In this document: positions 8,118 through 15,731 of the stretch, piece by piece
How the letters are laid out: each line of letters opens with the position of its first letter
Numbering within the stretch: position 1 is the first letter of the stretch
NCBI RefSeq assembly: GCF_018070325.1
Contig: NZ_JAGPXY010000039.1
Location: forward strand, 1 to 57,542
Reading direction: 5' to 3'
DNA: 57,542 nt
Source: Micromonospora sp. H61
GTDB taxonomy: Bacteria > Actinomycetota > Actinomycetes > Mycobacteriales > Micromonosporaceae
Notes under the pieces: generated by a model
What the model was told of the DNA's origin: nothing
Databases searched by the model: none
Seen by the model: only the letters and a program-made list of their open reading frames with translations
Position numbers and translations under genes: made by a program

Positions 8118-8741
8118 ATGTCTGCCGTTCCCCGTTGGGCCCTGCTGTCGGCAGGTGGCGCACCCCTGTTCCTCGTCGGCGGGTGGACCCTGGCGCAGGC
8201 TGCCCAGTCCGACGGATTCGACCCGGTGCGGCAGACCATCAGCGCGCTCGCCGCCACGGGTGCGGAGCATCGCTGGATCATGACGGTCGGGCTGGCCGGC
8301 CTGGGCCTCTGTCACCTGACGACCGCGCTCGGCCTGGTCAGCGCCGCGCCGGCAGGCCGAGCGCTACTCGCGCTGGGCGGGCTGGCGACACTGATCCTGG
8401 TCGCGTTCCCGCAGCGCCCGACCGGTGACTCGACGACGCACGCCGTGGCCGCCGGTGTGGCGTTCGCGGCGTTGGCAGTCTGGCCGGCCCTGGCGGTGCC
8501 CCGCCGCGCGAGGCCGTCCCCCGACCGGGACCACCGCCACCCGCCGGCTCTCGTACGCCGGCTGGCGCTCGCGGCGGCGGTGGTCCTCCTCGCGCTGGTC
8601 GGCTGGTTCGCCGTCGAGTTCTTCACCGACGGGGCATGGATCGGGCTGACCGAGCGGCTGGCGGCGGCCGCCGAGGCGGGCGTACCGCTGGCCGCCGTGC
8701 TGGTCTCCCGGCGGCGACCGGGACCGTCCGGGCCCGGCTGA
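8118..8741 (+). CDS. DUF998 family membrane protein, second tandem copy
   Basis: A 207-residue paralogue of the preceding gene. Aligned landmarks include GGWTLAQAAQSDGFDPVRQTIS, then a second hydrophobic segment starting RWIMTVGLAGLG, then LVAFPQRPTGDSTTHAVAA, matching LVAFPRPPVGGSLSHGVAA in the first copy. It lacks the C-terminal tail of the first copy. The 116-base gap between the two is long enough for a separate promoter. The pair is a tandem duplication; function unknown. A strong hairpin follows the stop. Confidence 0.8.
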   Translation: MSAVPRWALLSAGGAPLFLVGGWTLAQAAQSDGFDPVRQTISALAATGAEHRWIMTVGLAGLGLCHLTTALGLVSAAPAGRALLALGGLATLILVAFPQRPTGDSTTHAVAAGVAFAALAVWPALAVPRRARPSPDRDHRHPPALVRRLALAAAVVLLALVGWFAVEFFTDGAWIGLTERLAAAAEAGVPLAAVLVSRRRPGPSGPG

Positions 8742-8792
8742 GCGTCGTCGCGTTCGCCCGGCGTCGGCGGGGTTCGGTGGCTGTCAACGCGA

Positions 8793-8824
8793 CGCGGGCC
8801 GCCGGAGTGTTCCGGCGGCCCGCG
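8793..8824. terminator. Bidirectional terminator hairpin
   Basis: Perfect 14-base arms (8793-8806 and 8811-8824, core GCGGGCCGCCGGA) with a GTGT loop, lying between the convergent DUF998 gene and the secreted protease gene. There is no T-tract, as is common in high-GC actinobacteria. Confidence 0.75.
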
Positions 8825-8837
8825 AGCGGTGCGTGGA

Positions 8838-9884
8838 TCAGAAGACGCTGACGCCGTAGCGGCTGAGCGCCTCGGTGACCGGCTGGAAGAAGGTCGTGCC
8901 ACCGGTGCGGCAGTTGCCGCTACCACCGGAGGTCAGACCCAGGGCGGTGCCGCCGGCGAACAGCGAGCCGCCGCTGTCGCCAGGCTCGGCGCAGACGTTG
9001 GTGCGGATCAGACCGGAGACCGAGCCCTCGGCGTAGTTCACGGTGGCGTTGGTCGCGGTCACCGAGCCGCCGCGCAGGCCGGTGGTGCTGCCGGAGCGCT
9101 GCACCGACTGGCCGACGGAGGCGTTGCCGGCGCCGGTGATGTCGCGGTAGCTGCCGTTGTAGAGGTAGACGTTGCCGGCGGCGTTGGCCGAGTTGTTGTG
9201 CCGCACGATGCCGTAGTCGTTGCCCGGGAAGCTGGTGCCGGTACGGCTGCCGAGCAGCGCGGTCTGGGCGGAGTTCGAGTACCAGCTGGCCGAGATGTTG
9301 GTGCAGTGCCCAGCCGTCAGGAAGTAGTAGGTGCTGCCACTGCGCACGTTGAAGCCGAGCGAGCAACGCCCGCCCCCGCCTGCGTAGATGGCCTGGCCAC
9401 CGGAGATCCGGGTGCTCAGCACGCCGGCCTCGGCCTCGATCCGGACCGCGCCGTTGGCCCGCGCGGCGGCGGCCTTGACCCGCTCCAGCTTGGCCCCGGT
9501 GACGGTGCTGTCGACGGAGACGACGACCTGGTTGGTGACCGGGTCGCTCCACCAGGCGGTGCCCGGGATCTTGGCGGAGCGCTCCAGCTCGGCCGTGGCC
9601 CGGTTGAGCTCGGCGGCGCCGCGGGTGACGTAGCGGACGACGGCGCCGGCCTTGCTGGCCTTGCTGGCGGCGGTCGCGTCGGTGACCGTGACGACGGACT
9701 TGCCGCTGGCGTCGATGTACGAGCCGGCGGAGCGGTCGCCGAGTTCCGCGGAGATCGCGGCGGCGGTGTCGGGCGATGCGGCGGGAGCGGCCTGGGCCGG
9801 CGCGCCGATGAGCGAGCCGACAACCAGGGTTCCGGAAACGGCGACTGTAGCCGCAACGCGGAATGAGGACCTCGTGGGTCGCAT
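8838..9884 (-). CDS. Secreted S1-family serine protease (streptogrisin/alpha-lytic type) with pro-domain
   Basis: A 348-residue extracellular protease precursor. Residues 1-32 form a signal peptide (Arg-rich start, hydrophobic core, AQA cleavage). Residues about 35-155 are an alpha-lytic-type pro-region that should assist folding. The mature domain begins near ISGGQAIYAG (about 160) and carries the triad His193 (TAGHC), Asp223 (GNDYGIV) and Ser304 (PGDSGGS), with paired cysteines near 174/194 and 298/316. A strong AGGAGG precedes ATG 9884. The specificity pocket suggests a chymotrypsin-like enzyme, but this is inference. It is monocistronic, between a terminator and a long upstream gap. Confidence 0.93.
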   Translation of the reverse strand: MRPTRSSFRVAATVAVSGTLVVGSLIGAPAQAAPAASPDTAAAISAELGDRSAGSYIDASGKSVVTVTDATAASKASKAGAVVRYVTRGAAELNRATAELERSAKIPGTAWWSDPVTNQVVVSVDSTVTGAKLERVKAAAARANGAVRIEAEAGVLSTRISGGQAIYAGGGGRCSLGFNVRSGSTYYFLTAGHCTNISASWYSNSAQTALLGSRTGTSFPGNDYGIVRHNNSANAAGNVYLYNGSYRDITGAGNASVGQSVQRSGSTTGLRGGSVTATNATVNYAEGSVSGLIRTNVCAEPGDSGGSLFAGGTALGLTSGGSGNCRTGGTTFFQPVTEALSRYGVSVF

Positions 9885-10237
9885 GTAACAACCTCCTGGG
9901 CGGGGGAGCGGGTCTGGCCGGGGGCGGCTGACCCGAGGGCAACCCGGCCGATCTGGGGAAACCGGCCGACTGAGACTGAAGTATTCACATACTTAAGATC
10001 ATTAACAAGGCTTGAATTCGCCCGGATTCACCGATCCCGGTTGGTCGCACGGCCGCAACACCCCCGACACGCTGGCGAACAGCCACCGTCACACCCAACC
10101 GACATCCGCCCCACTTTCGACGCGCACGATCATCGATGTCTTCCCCGCCGGGCGTCGGATGCACCGCACGCCGGGACGGCACGGCGCCGCGCGACGGGCG
10201 TCAGGCGACGGGCGCCAGGGAGTGCGGCGGGAACGGG
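9885..10237. promoter_or_regulatory. 353-bp intergenic region with the protease promoter
   Basis: No gene is supported here. The stretch 9978-10018 is unusually AT-rich for this window and holds a perfect dyad AAGTAT-TCAC-ATACTT at 9979-9994, about 95 bases before the protease start. On the minus strand a TTGTTA (-35-like) lies upstream of TTAAGTATGT, so the protease promoter probably lies here with the dyad as a regulator site. The remainder (10020-10237) is GC-rich, with a loose GCGACGGGCG direct repeat at about 10190-10260 running into the end of the HxlR gene. Confidence 0.5.
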
Positions 10238-10714
10238 TCAGGGGATACGGCGACGGGCGCCGGGGCCCGGACTGGGCACCACGTCGCGGGGCCGACCCAC
10301 GTCGTGCCCGTCGGCGCAGCGCAGTTCGGCGCGCACCTCGGCGCCGCAGTCGCGGTGCGTGACAGTGAGCGGCGGGCCCTCCGTGTCGGCGAGGTACCGG
10401 TCGCCCCAGCCGAGGACGGCGACCAGCACCGGCCACAGATCCAGGCCCTTCTCCGTGAGGCGGTACTCGTGGCGCAGCCGACTGCCGGGCTCCCGGTACG
10501 GCTCGCGACTCAGCACGCCCTGCTCCACCAGGCTGGCGAGCCGGTTGGTCAACACCTGGCGGGGAATGCCGGTGCGTACCCGCATGTCGTCGAAGCGGCG
10601 TACGCCGGTGAACACCTCGCGGAGCACCACCAGGGTCCACCGCTCACCGAGGACCTCCATCGCGCGGGCGATGGTGCAGTTCTCCACTGACCAGTCCAGA
10701 GCCGCGGGTCGCAT
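10238..10714 (-). CDS. HxlR-family transcriptional regulator
   Basis: A 158-residue winged-helix regulator. It opens MRPAALDWSVENCTIARAME, with the early Cys (Cys13) typical of the HxlR/DUF24 family, then GERWTLVVLREVFTGVRRFDDM, RTGIPRQVLTNRLASLVEQG (recognition helix) and a wing around EYRLTEKG. The C-terminal extension contains two more cysteines (HRDCG, ELRCADG). A TAGCCT box sits six bases before the ATG on the minus strand, so the mRNA is probably leaderless. It is divergent from the thioesterase gene, 55 bases away, which it likely controls. Confidence 0.88.
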   Translation of the reverse strand: MRPAALDWSVENCTIARAMEVLGERWTLVVLREVFTGVRRFDDMRVRTGIPRQVLTNRLASLVEQGVLSREPYREPGSRLRHEYRLTEKGLDLWPVLVAVLGWGDRYLADTEGPPLTVTHRDCGAEVRAELRCADGHDVGRPRDVVPSPGPGARRRIP

Positions 10715-10769
10715 CCGACCAGGCTAGATCTCGTTGACAGACTCAGCAACCTGCTGCCAGGCTGCGTCC

Positions 10770-11282
10770 ATGACGCAGACGCAGGAACCAGTGCGCAGCC
10801 GTACCTTCACCTGGGCGGACCCGTCGGTCAACGCCGCCCAGGTCGGTCGACGCAGCGGCCTGGACATGCTCCGGGCGATGATCGCCGGAGAACTGGCCGC
10901 GCCGCCGGTGATGCACCTTCTCGACATGACCAGAATGGAAGCCGACGAGGGCCGGGTCGTCGTCGAGTTGACTCCGCAGGAGTTCCACTACAACCCGCTC
11001 GGCAGCGTCCACGGTGGCGTGCTCTCGACCCTGCTGGACACCGCCGCGGGGTGCGCCGTACACACCACGCTGCCCGCCGGAGTCGGCTACACCTCGCTGG
11101 ATCTCAACGTGAAGTTCCTCCGCCCGGTCACCGTCGACAGCGGCACCCTGCGCTGCGAGGGCACGGTGCTGCAACGCGGCCGCCGTACGGCCCTGGCCGA
11201 GGCCCGCATCACCGATGCCGCCGACCGCCTGATAGCCCACGCCACCAGCACCTGCCTCATCCTCCCCCTCCCAACCCCCTAA
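10770..11282 (+). CDS. PaaI-type hotdog-fold thioesterase
   Basis: A 170-residue hotdog protein hydrolysing acyl- or aroyl-CoA thioesters. The motif HYNPLGSVHGGVLSTLLDTAAG (about residues 72-93) is the PaaI signature, with HGG and the Asp of LLDTAAG at the active site, and GYTSLDLNVKFLRPV forms the central beta strand. ATG 10770 was chosen over an in-frame TTG at 10734 because the latter overlaps a -35-like TTGACA. A CCAGG lies before the start. It is divergent from the HxlR gene and probably regulated by it. The substrate is unknown; no phenylacetate genes are nearby. Confidence 0.86.
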   Translation: MTQTQEPVRSRTFTWADPSVNAAQVGRRSGLDMLRAMIAGELAAPPVMHLLDMTRMEADEGRVVVELTPQEFHYNPLGSVHGGVLSTLLDTAAGCAVHTTLPAGVGYTSLDLNVKFLRPVTVDSGTLRCEGTVLQRGRRTALAEARITDAADRLIAHATSTCLILPLPTP

Positions 11283-11307
11283 CCCCACCCCACCCCTCAC
11301 CCCCCGG

Positions 11308-11368
11308 GTTGATCATGAAGTTATTGCCTCGACACGCCGACGAGAGTGGCAACAACTTCATGATCAAC
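11308..11368. repeat. Intergenic palindrome, GTTGATCA family copy 2
   Basis: Arms 11308-11328 and 11348-11368 (outer part GTTGATCATGAAGTT / AACTTCATGATCAAC, inner TTGCC / GGCAA) pair with one mismatch around a loop of about 19 bases. It lies between the convergent thioesterase (ends 11282) and desaturase (ends 11393) and could terminate both. It shares the outer end with copies at 5234-5287 and 56325-56384. Confidence 0.75.
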
Positions 11369-11392
11369 AGGGTGGGACCGGGGGGGTGGGGG

Positions 11393-12334
11393 TTAGCGGA
11401 GGGCTAGGCGGGCGGCTCGGGCGTCGCGCTTCTCCTCGAAGCGGCTGGCGGCGCGGTCCAGGTTCTCCAGCTGGGCGGCGAGCTGCTCGCGGGCGGCCTC
11501 GCCGTCGGCGTTGAGGCCGGTCACGTTGAAGACGTCCCACTGACGCAGGACCGGCTGCAGCACCTCGTCGCGGTGCTGACGCAGGTCGTAGATGCCGGCC
11601 AGGGCGATCGCCACCGACTTGCGGGCGAACCCGTCGATGCCGCTGCCCGGCATCTGGAAGTCGGCCACCACGTCGGCGACGGCCCGCATGGCCTGGCTCG
11701 GAGCCAGCTCGAACGCGGCCGCGAGCAGGTTGCGGTAGAAGACCATGTGCAGGTTCTCGTCGGCGGCCACCCGGGCCAGCAGCGCCTCGCAGGTGGGGTC
11801 GCCGGTGGCCTTGCCGGTGTTGCGGTGCGAGATCCGGGTGGCCAGCTCCTGGAACGAGACGTACGCCAGCGAGTGCAGCACCTCGTCGCCGTGGGCGTTG
11901 GTGTAACCCTCGGACATGTGCGTCATCCGGGCCCGCTCCAACGCCACCGGGTCGACCGCCCGGCTGACGGTGAGGTAGTCGCGGATCGCGACGCCGTGCC
12001 GACCCTCCTCGGCGGTCCACCGGTGCACCCAGGTGCCCCACGCGCCGTCGCGACCGAACAGGGTGGCGATCTCGTGGTGGTACGAGGGCAGGTTGTCCTC
12101 GGTCAGCAGGTTCACGATCAGCGCGGTGCGGGCCACGTCCGGGATGGTGGAGTCGGTCGGTGACCACGCCTCGCCGCCGAGCGGCCCGTCGAAGGTCCGT
12201 CCTTCGCTCCACGGCACGTACTCGTGCGGGAACCACTCCTTGGCGAGCGAGAGGTGGCGGTCCAGGTTGCGCGCGACAACCGGCTCCAACTCGACGAGCA
12301 GCGCGGTCTGGCTCACTGTGGTGCTGACGGTCAC
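11393..12334 (-). CDS. Soluble acyl-ACP desaturase (di-iron, DesA type)
   Basis: A 313-residue member of the type 2 fatty-acid desaturase family, which introduces a double bond into acyl-ACP using a di-iron centre. The two iron-binding motifs are visible: EEGRH (about residues 110-114) and DENLH (about 192-196), with further Glu ligands in NLLTEDNLPSYHHE and FQELATR. The family normally acts with ferredoxin. The start is GTG 12334, with AGGGAG upstream. A 31-bp palindrome lies only nine bases before the start, so expression is likely repressor-controlled, as is usual for desaturases. The C-terminus is rich in Arg and Ala. Confidence 0.92.
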   Translation of the reverse strand: MTVSTTVSQTALLVELEPVVARNLDRHLSLAKEWFPHEYVPWSEGRTFDGPLGGEAWSPTDSTIPDVARTALIVNLLTEDNLPSYHHEIATLFGRDGAWGTWVHRWTAEEGRHGVAIRDYLTVSRAVDPVALERARMTHMSEGYTNAHGDEVLHSLAYVSFQELATRISHRNTGKATGDPTCEALLARVAADENLHMVFYRNLLAAAFELAPSQAMRAVADVVADFQMPGSGIDGFARKSVAIALAGIYDLRQHRDEVLQPVLRQWDVFNVTGLNADGEAAREQLAAQLENLDRAASRFEEKRDARAARLALR

Positions 12335-12343
12335 GAGAAACTC

Positions 12344-12374
12344 CCTACGGTGGCGTAACTTACGCTACCGTAGG
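12344..12374. promoter_or_regulatory. 31-bp operator palindrome before the desaturase gene
   Basis: Fifteen-base arms pair around a central C with one mismatch; one half reads CCTACGGTGGCGTAA. The dyad ends nine bases before GTG 12334 and overlaps the expected transcription start or leader. The form (long inverted repeat containing TTACG and CCGTAG) is typical of TetR-family operators. The regulator is not next to it. Confidence 0.65.
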
Positions 12375-12405
12375 TCCCCGCGGCCGTCAGCGCCAGTGGG
12401 GACAC

Positions 12406-13734
12406 TCAACCGACAGTGGGTTTCAGGTCTCCCGGGGGCGGCGTCCACTCCCCCGCACCGGCCGTGACCTGCTCACCGGAGCGGATGTCCTTCACCTCGT
12501 CCGGCGCTCCCTCGACACCGGGGAACCACACGTACGGGATGCCGCGCCGCTCGGCGTAACGGATCTGCTTGCCGAACTTCGCCGCGCTCGGCGACACCTC
12601 GGTCGGCACCCCGCGCCGCCGCAGCGCCTCGGCCACCCGGTTGCTGGCCGTACGTTGCTCCTCGCTGGTCACCGCGACGAGCACGGCGGTCGGCACCTCC
12701 CGCGAGACCGACAGCTCCCCCGCGCCGAAGAGCAGCCCGAGCAGCCGGGTCACGCCGATCGAGATCCCCACCCCCGGGTACGAGACGGCGCCGGCGCTGG
12801 CCAGGTTGTCGTACCGGCCACCGGAGCAGATGGAGCCGAAGCGCTCGTAGCCGCGCAGCTGGGTCTCGTAGACGGTGCCCGTGTAGTAATCCAGCCCACG
12901 GGCGATGCGCAGGTCCGCCACGCAGAGACCGGGCGAGTGCTCGGCGGCGGTGTCCACCACCCGGACCAGCTCCTCGATGCCCTCGTCGAGCAGCGGGTCG
13001 CTCACCCCGAGCGCCCGGACGGCGTCGGCGAACGAGGCGTCCGGGGCGGAGATCTCGGCCAGCGCCAGGCACGCCTTGGCCTGCGCCTCGCTCGCCCCGG
13101 CGGTCTGGGCCAGCAGCTCGGCCACCTTCGCCGGGCCGATCTTGTCGAGCTTGTCCACGGCGCGCAGCGCCGCCTCCGGGTCGGTCAGCCCGATGCCCCG
13201 GTAGAAACCCTCGCAGATCTTGCGGTTGTTGACCTGGATCGTCACCGGTGGGATCGGCAACGAGCGCAGTGCGTCCCCGATGACCAGCGGCATCTCCGCC
13301 TCGTGGTGCGCGGCCAGCGTGTCCCGGTCGACGATGTCGATGTCGGCCTGGACGAACTCCCGGTAGCGGCCCTCCTGCGGTCGCTCGCCCCGCCACACCT
13401 TCTGGATCTGGTAGCGGCGGAACGGGAAGCTCAGCTTGCCGGCGTTCTCCAACACGTACCGGGCGAACGGCACGGTCAGGTCGAAGTGCAGGCCGAGCTG
13501 GTCGTCACCACCGGCACCCTCGGCGTCGGCGTGCAGCCGCCGGATCACGTAGACCTCCTTCGAGGTCTCGCCCTTGCGCAGCAGCTGGTCCAGCGGCTCC
13601 ACGGCGCGGGTCTCCAGCGGCGCGAAGCCGTACAGCTCGAAGGTGGCCCGGATCTTGTCGAGCACGAACTGCTCGATCATCCGCTGGCCGGGGGTCCACT
13701 CCGGGAAGCCGGAGATGGGCGTGGGCTTGCTCAT
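12406..13734 (-). CDS. hisS: Histidyl-tRNA synthetase
   Basis: A 442-residue class II synthetase charging tRNA-His. The histidine-specific motifs are visible: GLDYYTGTVYE (HisA motif), GGRYDNL, and motif 2 within RRYQIQKVWRGERPQEGRYREF. The C-terminal anticodon-binding domain follows (PTAVLVAVTSEEQR onwards, then AKFGKQIRYAERRGIPYVWF). Start ATG 13734 (MSKPTPISGFPEW) has AAGGAG eight bases upstream; the long upstream in-frame extension mirrors the neighbouring gene and was rejected. It is 73 bases downstream of the metallo-hydrolase gene, probably the same transcript, as in many actinobacteria. Confidence 0.96.
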   Translation of the reverse strand: MSKPTPISGFPEWTPGQRMIEQFVLDKIRATFELYGFAPLETRAVEPLDQLLRKGETSKEVYVIRRLHADAEGAGGDDQLGLHFDLTVPFARYVLENAGKLSFPFRRYQIQKVWRGERPQEGRYREFVQADIDIVDRDTLAAHHEAEMPLVIGDALRSLPIPPVTIQVNNRKICEGFYRGIGLTDPEAALRAVDKLDKIGPAKVAELLAQTAGASEAQAKACLALAEISAPDASFADAVRALGVSDPLLDEGIEELVRVVDTAAEHSPGLCVADLRIARGLDYYTGTVYETQLRGYERFGSICSGGRYDNLASAGAVSYPGVGISIGVTRLLGLLFGAGELSVSREVPTAVLVAVTSEEQRTASNRVAEALRRRGVPTEVSPSAAKFGKQIRYAERRGIPYVWFPGVEGAPDEVKDIRSGEQVTAGAGEWTPPPGDLKPTVG

Positions 13735-13807
13735 CGGCGTACTCCTTGCGGTTCCGCGCCGGTGGCGCGGTGGTGTCGTGGGTCCGCGCGCGGCGCGGAC
13801 AGAAGAT

Positions 13808-14557
13808 CTAGAGGCCCCGGGTGGGAGCGGCCGGCGACGTGCCAGCCACCTCGATGAGGTACGGGTTGCTGGCGCGCTCACGGCCGATGGTGGTGCTGGG
13901 GCCGTGGCCGGGCAGCACGACGGTGTCGTCGGCGAGCGGAAGAATCTTGTCGCGCAGGCTGGTGAGCATGGCCGGCATGCTCCCGCCCGGCAGGTCGGTG
14001 CGGCCGATCGACCCGGCGAAGAGGACGTCACCGGAGAGGCACAGCTCGTCAGCCTCCCAGCTCGACCCGGCGCCCGGCAGCCGGAACAGCACCGACCCGC
14101 CGGTATGGCCCGGGGCATGGTCGACGGCGATCTCCAGGCCGGCGAGCGTGAGGGTGGCGCCGTCGGTCAACTCCGCCACGTCGTCCGGCTCGGTGTAGCT
14201 CAGCCGGCCGCCGAAGAGCGACGTCAGGTCGGTCGAGAGGCCCTTGGACGGGTCGGCCAGCATCTCCCGGTCACCGGGGTGCACGTACGCGGTGATGCCG
14301 CGGGCACCGCAGACCGGCGCGACCGAGAAGGTGTGGTCGAGGTGGCCGTGGGTGAGCAGCACGGCGGCCGGATGCAGGCGGTGCTCGGCGAGCAGCGCGT
14401 CGAGCTGGTCGAGCACCCCGATGCCGGGGTCGACCACCACGCACTGCTCCCCCGGCGCGGTGGCAACCACGTAGCAGTTGGTGCCGAAGGCGTCCGCGGG
14501 AAAGCCGGCCACGAGCACGGGCGCTGTCCTTTCCGTCGAGCAGCTGTCGTCCTGCAC
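13808..14557 (-). CDS. Metallo-beta-lactamase-fold hydrolase (glyoxalase II-like)
   Basis: A 249-residue MBL-fold protein with the zinc motif THGHLDHT (about residues 69-76), then HAPGHTGGS, then the YcbL-type motif GDVLFAGSIGRTDLPGG, and the final metal His in LPGHGPST. These are the ligands of a two-metal hydroxyacylglutathione-hydrolase-like enzyme. In actinobacteria without glutathione the true substrate may be another thioester such as a mycothiol conjugate; this is inference. The start is GTG 14557. It lies directly upstream of hisS and is divergent from the first cyclophilin gene. Confidence 0.9.
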   Translation of the reverse strand: MQDDSCSTERTAPVLVAGFPADAFGTNCYVVATAPGEQCVVVDPGIGVLDQLDALLAEHRLHPAAVLLTHGHLDHTFSVAPVCGARGITAYVHPGDREMLADPSKGLSTDLTSLFGGRLSYTEPDDVAELTDGATLTLAGLEIAVDHAPGHTGGSVLFRLPGAGSSWEADELCLSGDVLFAGSIGRTDLPGGSMPAMLTSLRDKILPLADDTVVLPGHGPSTTIGRERASNPYLIEVAGTSPAAPTRGL

Positions 14558-14788
14558 AGCAGCCTATCGGGCGGGCCGAGCGAGTTTGCCGCGTCCGCCC
14601 CAGGGGCCCCGCAGTGCACAGTGACAACCTCCGATAAGCGCTGCTCGGGACCGGGTGGACCTCGTACACCACATTCCCAGTCACTAGCCGTACACTCTGG
14701 CGGGCGTGTGGCGCGGCACACGTGACGCTCGGACGGGTCGGGGCGACCGGCCGCCGGCGACGACCAGGTAGAGGAAAGGGGAGCACGG
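14558..14788. promoter_or_regulatory. Divergent promoter region, metallo-hydrolase and cyclophilin genes
   Basis: A 231-base non-coding gap between oppositely oriented genes. A TACACT (-10-like) at 14691-14696 faces the cyclophilin side. A GAGGAAAGGGGAG ribosome site at about 14771-14783 serves GTG 14789. No operator-like dyad was recognised. Confidence 0.45.
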
Positions 14789-15673
14789 GTGGCTTCCAGC
14801 AGGGACCGGCAGCGCAAACTGGCGCGGGCCAAGCTCGACCGGCAGTTGGCTCGCCGGGCCGCCTCGACGCGGCGCCGACGGCAGATCCAGGCCGGAGTTG
14901 GCGCCGCGCTGATCCTCGTGTTGGTAGTGGCCGGCTCAGCCTGGGCGCTCGGTGCGTTCGACTCCGACCCGAAGCAGAACACGGCCGCGGAGGAGACCTG
15001 CCTCTGGACGCCGCAGGACGCGACGGCCAACACCAACCTCAAGGACGTCGGCACGCCGGCCACCAAGGATCTGCCCACCGACGGCACCCGGGCGATGACA
15101 GTGACCACCAACCAGGGCGCGCCGATCACCGCGGAACTGAACCTGACCAACTCCCCGTGCGCGGCCGCGAGCATCGCCCACCTGGCGAGCCGGTCGTTCT
15201 ACGACAACACCAAGTGCCACGAGATCACCGCGGAGGGCGCGCTGCGCTGCGGCGACCCCAGCGGCACGGGTCTTGGTGGGCCTACCTACTCGTTCTACGA
15301 CGAGGAGTTGCCGACCGTGCCGTCGGCGTCGCCGTCGGCCAGTCCGGCCCCCGACCAGCCGCCCACGTACCCGAAGGGGACGGTGGCGATGGTCTCCAAC
15401 CCGCCGGGCAGCAACGGCAGCCAGTTCCTGATCTTCTTCAAGGACTTCACCACCGCCGACCCGAAGTACCCGGTCATCGGCCGGGTGACCGGCGGGTTGG
15501 ACGTGGTGGAGAAGATCGGCGCCCTCCCGACCGTGGACAATGGGACCGGGGCGAAGATCAAGCCCAGCACCGATGTGACGATCCAGAGCCTCACGGTCGG
15601 TGAGCCGGTCACCGGTGCGGCACCGGCGCCGTCGGCCTCCGGCACCCCGGCCAGCAGCCCGAGCGCCGGCTGA
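14789..15673 (+). CDS. Membrane-anchored cyclophilin-type peptidyl-prolyl isomerase, first copy
   Basis: A 294-residue protein. The cytoplasmic N-terminus is highly basic (MASSRDRQRKLARAKLDRQL), followed by one transmembrane helix (about residues 36-55) and an extracytoplasmic cyclophilin domain (about 95-270). The cyclophilin core shows in SRSFYDNTKCHEIT, GTVAMVSNPPGSNGSQFLIFF and PVIGRVTGGLDVV. A Ser/Pro/Ala insert sits in the domain (SASPSASPAPDQPP) and a similar tail ends the protein. The usual catalytic RxxP-type Arg is not obvious (HEITAEGAL instead of HRVI), so activity may be weak. GTG start with strong ribosome site. Confidence 0.88.
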   Translation: MASSRDRQRKLARAKLDRQLARRAASTRRRRQIQAGVGAALILVLVVAGSAWALGAFDSDPKQNTAAEETCLWTPQDATANTNLKDVGTPATKDLPTDGTRAMTVTTNQGAPITAELNLTNSPCAAASIAHLASRSFYDNTKCHEITAEGALRCGDPSGTGLGGPTYSFYDEELPTVPSASPSASPAPDQPPTYPKGTVAMVSNPPGSNGSQFLIFFKDFTTADPKYPVIGRVTGGLDVVEKIGALPTVDNGTGAKIKPSTDVTIQSLTVGEPVTGAAPAPSASGTPASSPSAG

Positions 15674-15731
15674 CCGGTCGCCCCACCCAATTACTCGGCA
15701 CCCAGCAGCAGATAGCCAGGAGGATCCAGGC

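Noticed and set aside
10020..10237. Small gene in the protease-HxlR gap
   Set aside because: Frames here overlap the HxlR gene antisense and show no coding signal; only loose GCGACGGGCG repeats are visible.
12335..13807. T-box or other riboswitch before hisS
   Set aside because: Gaps around hisS are 71-73 bases, too short for a T-box, and no specifier-like structure was seen.
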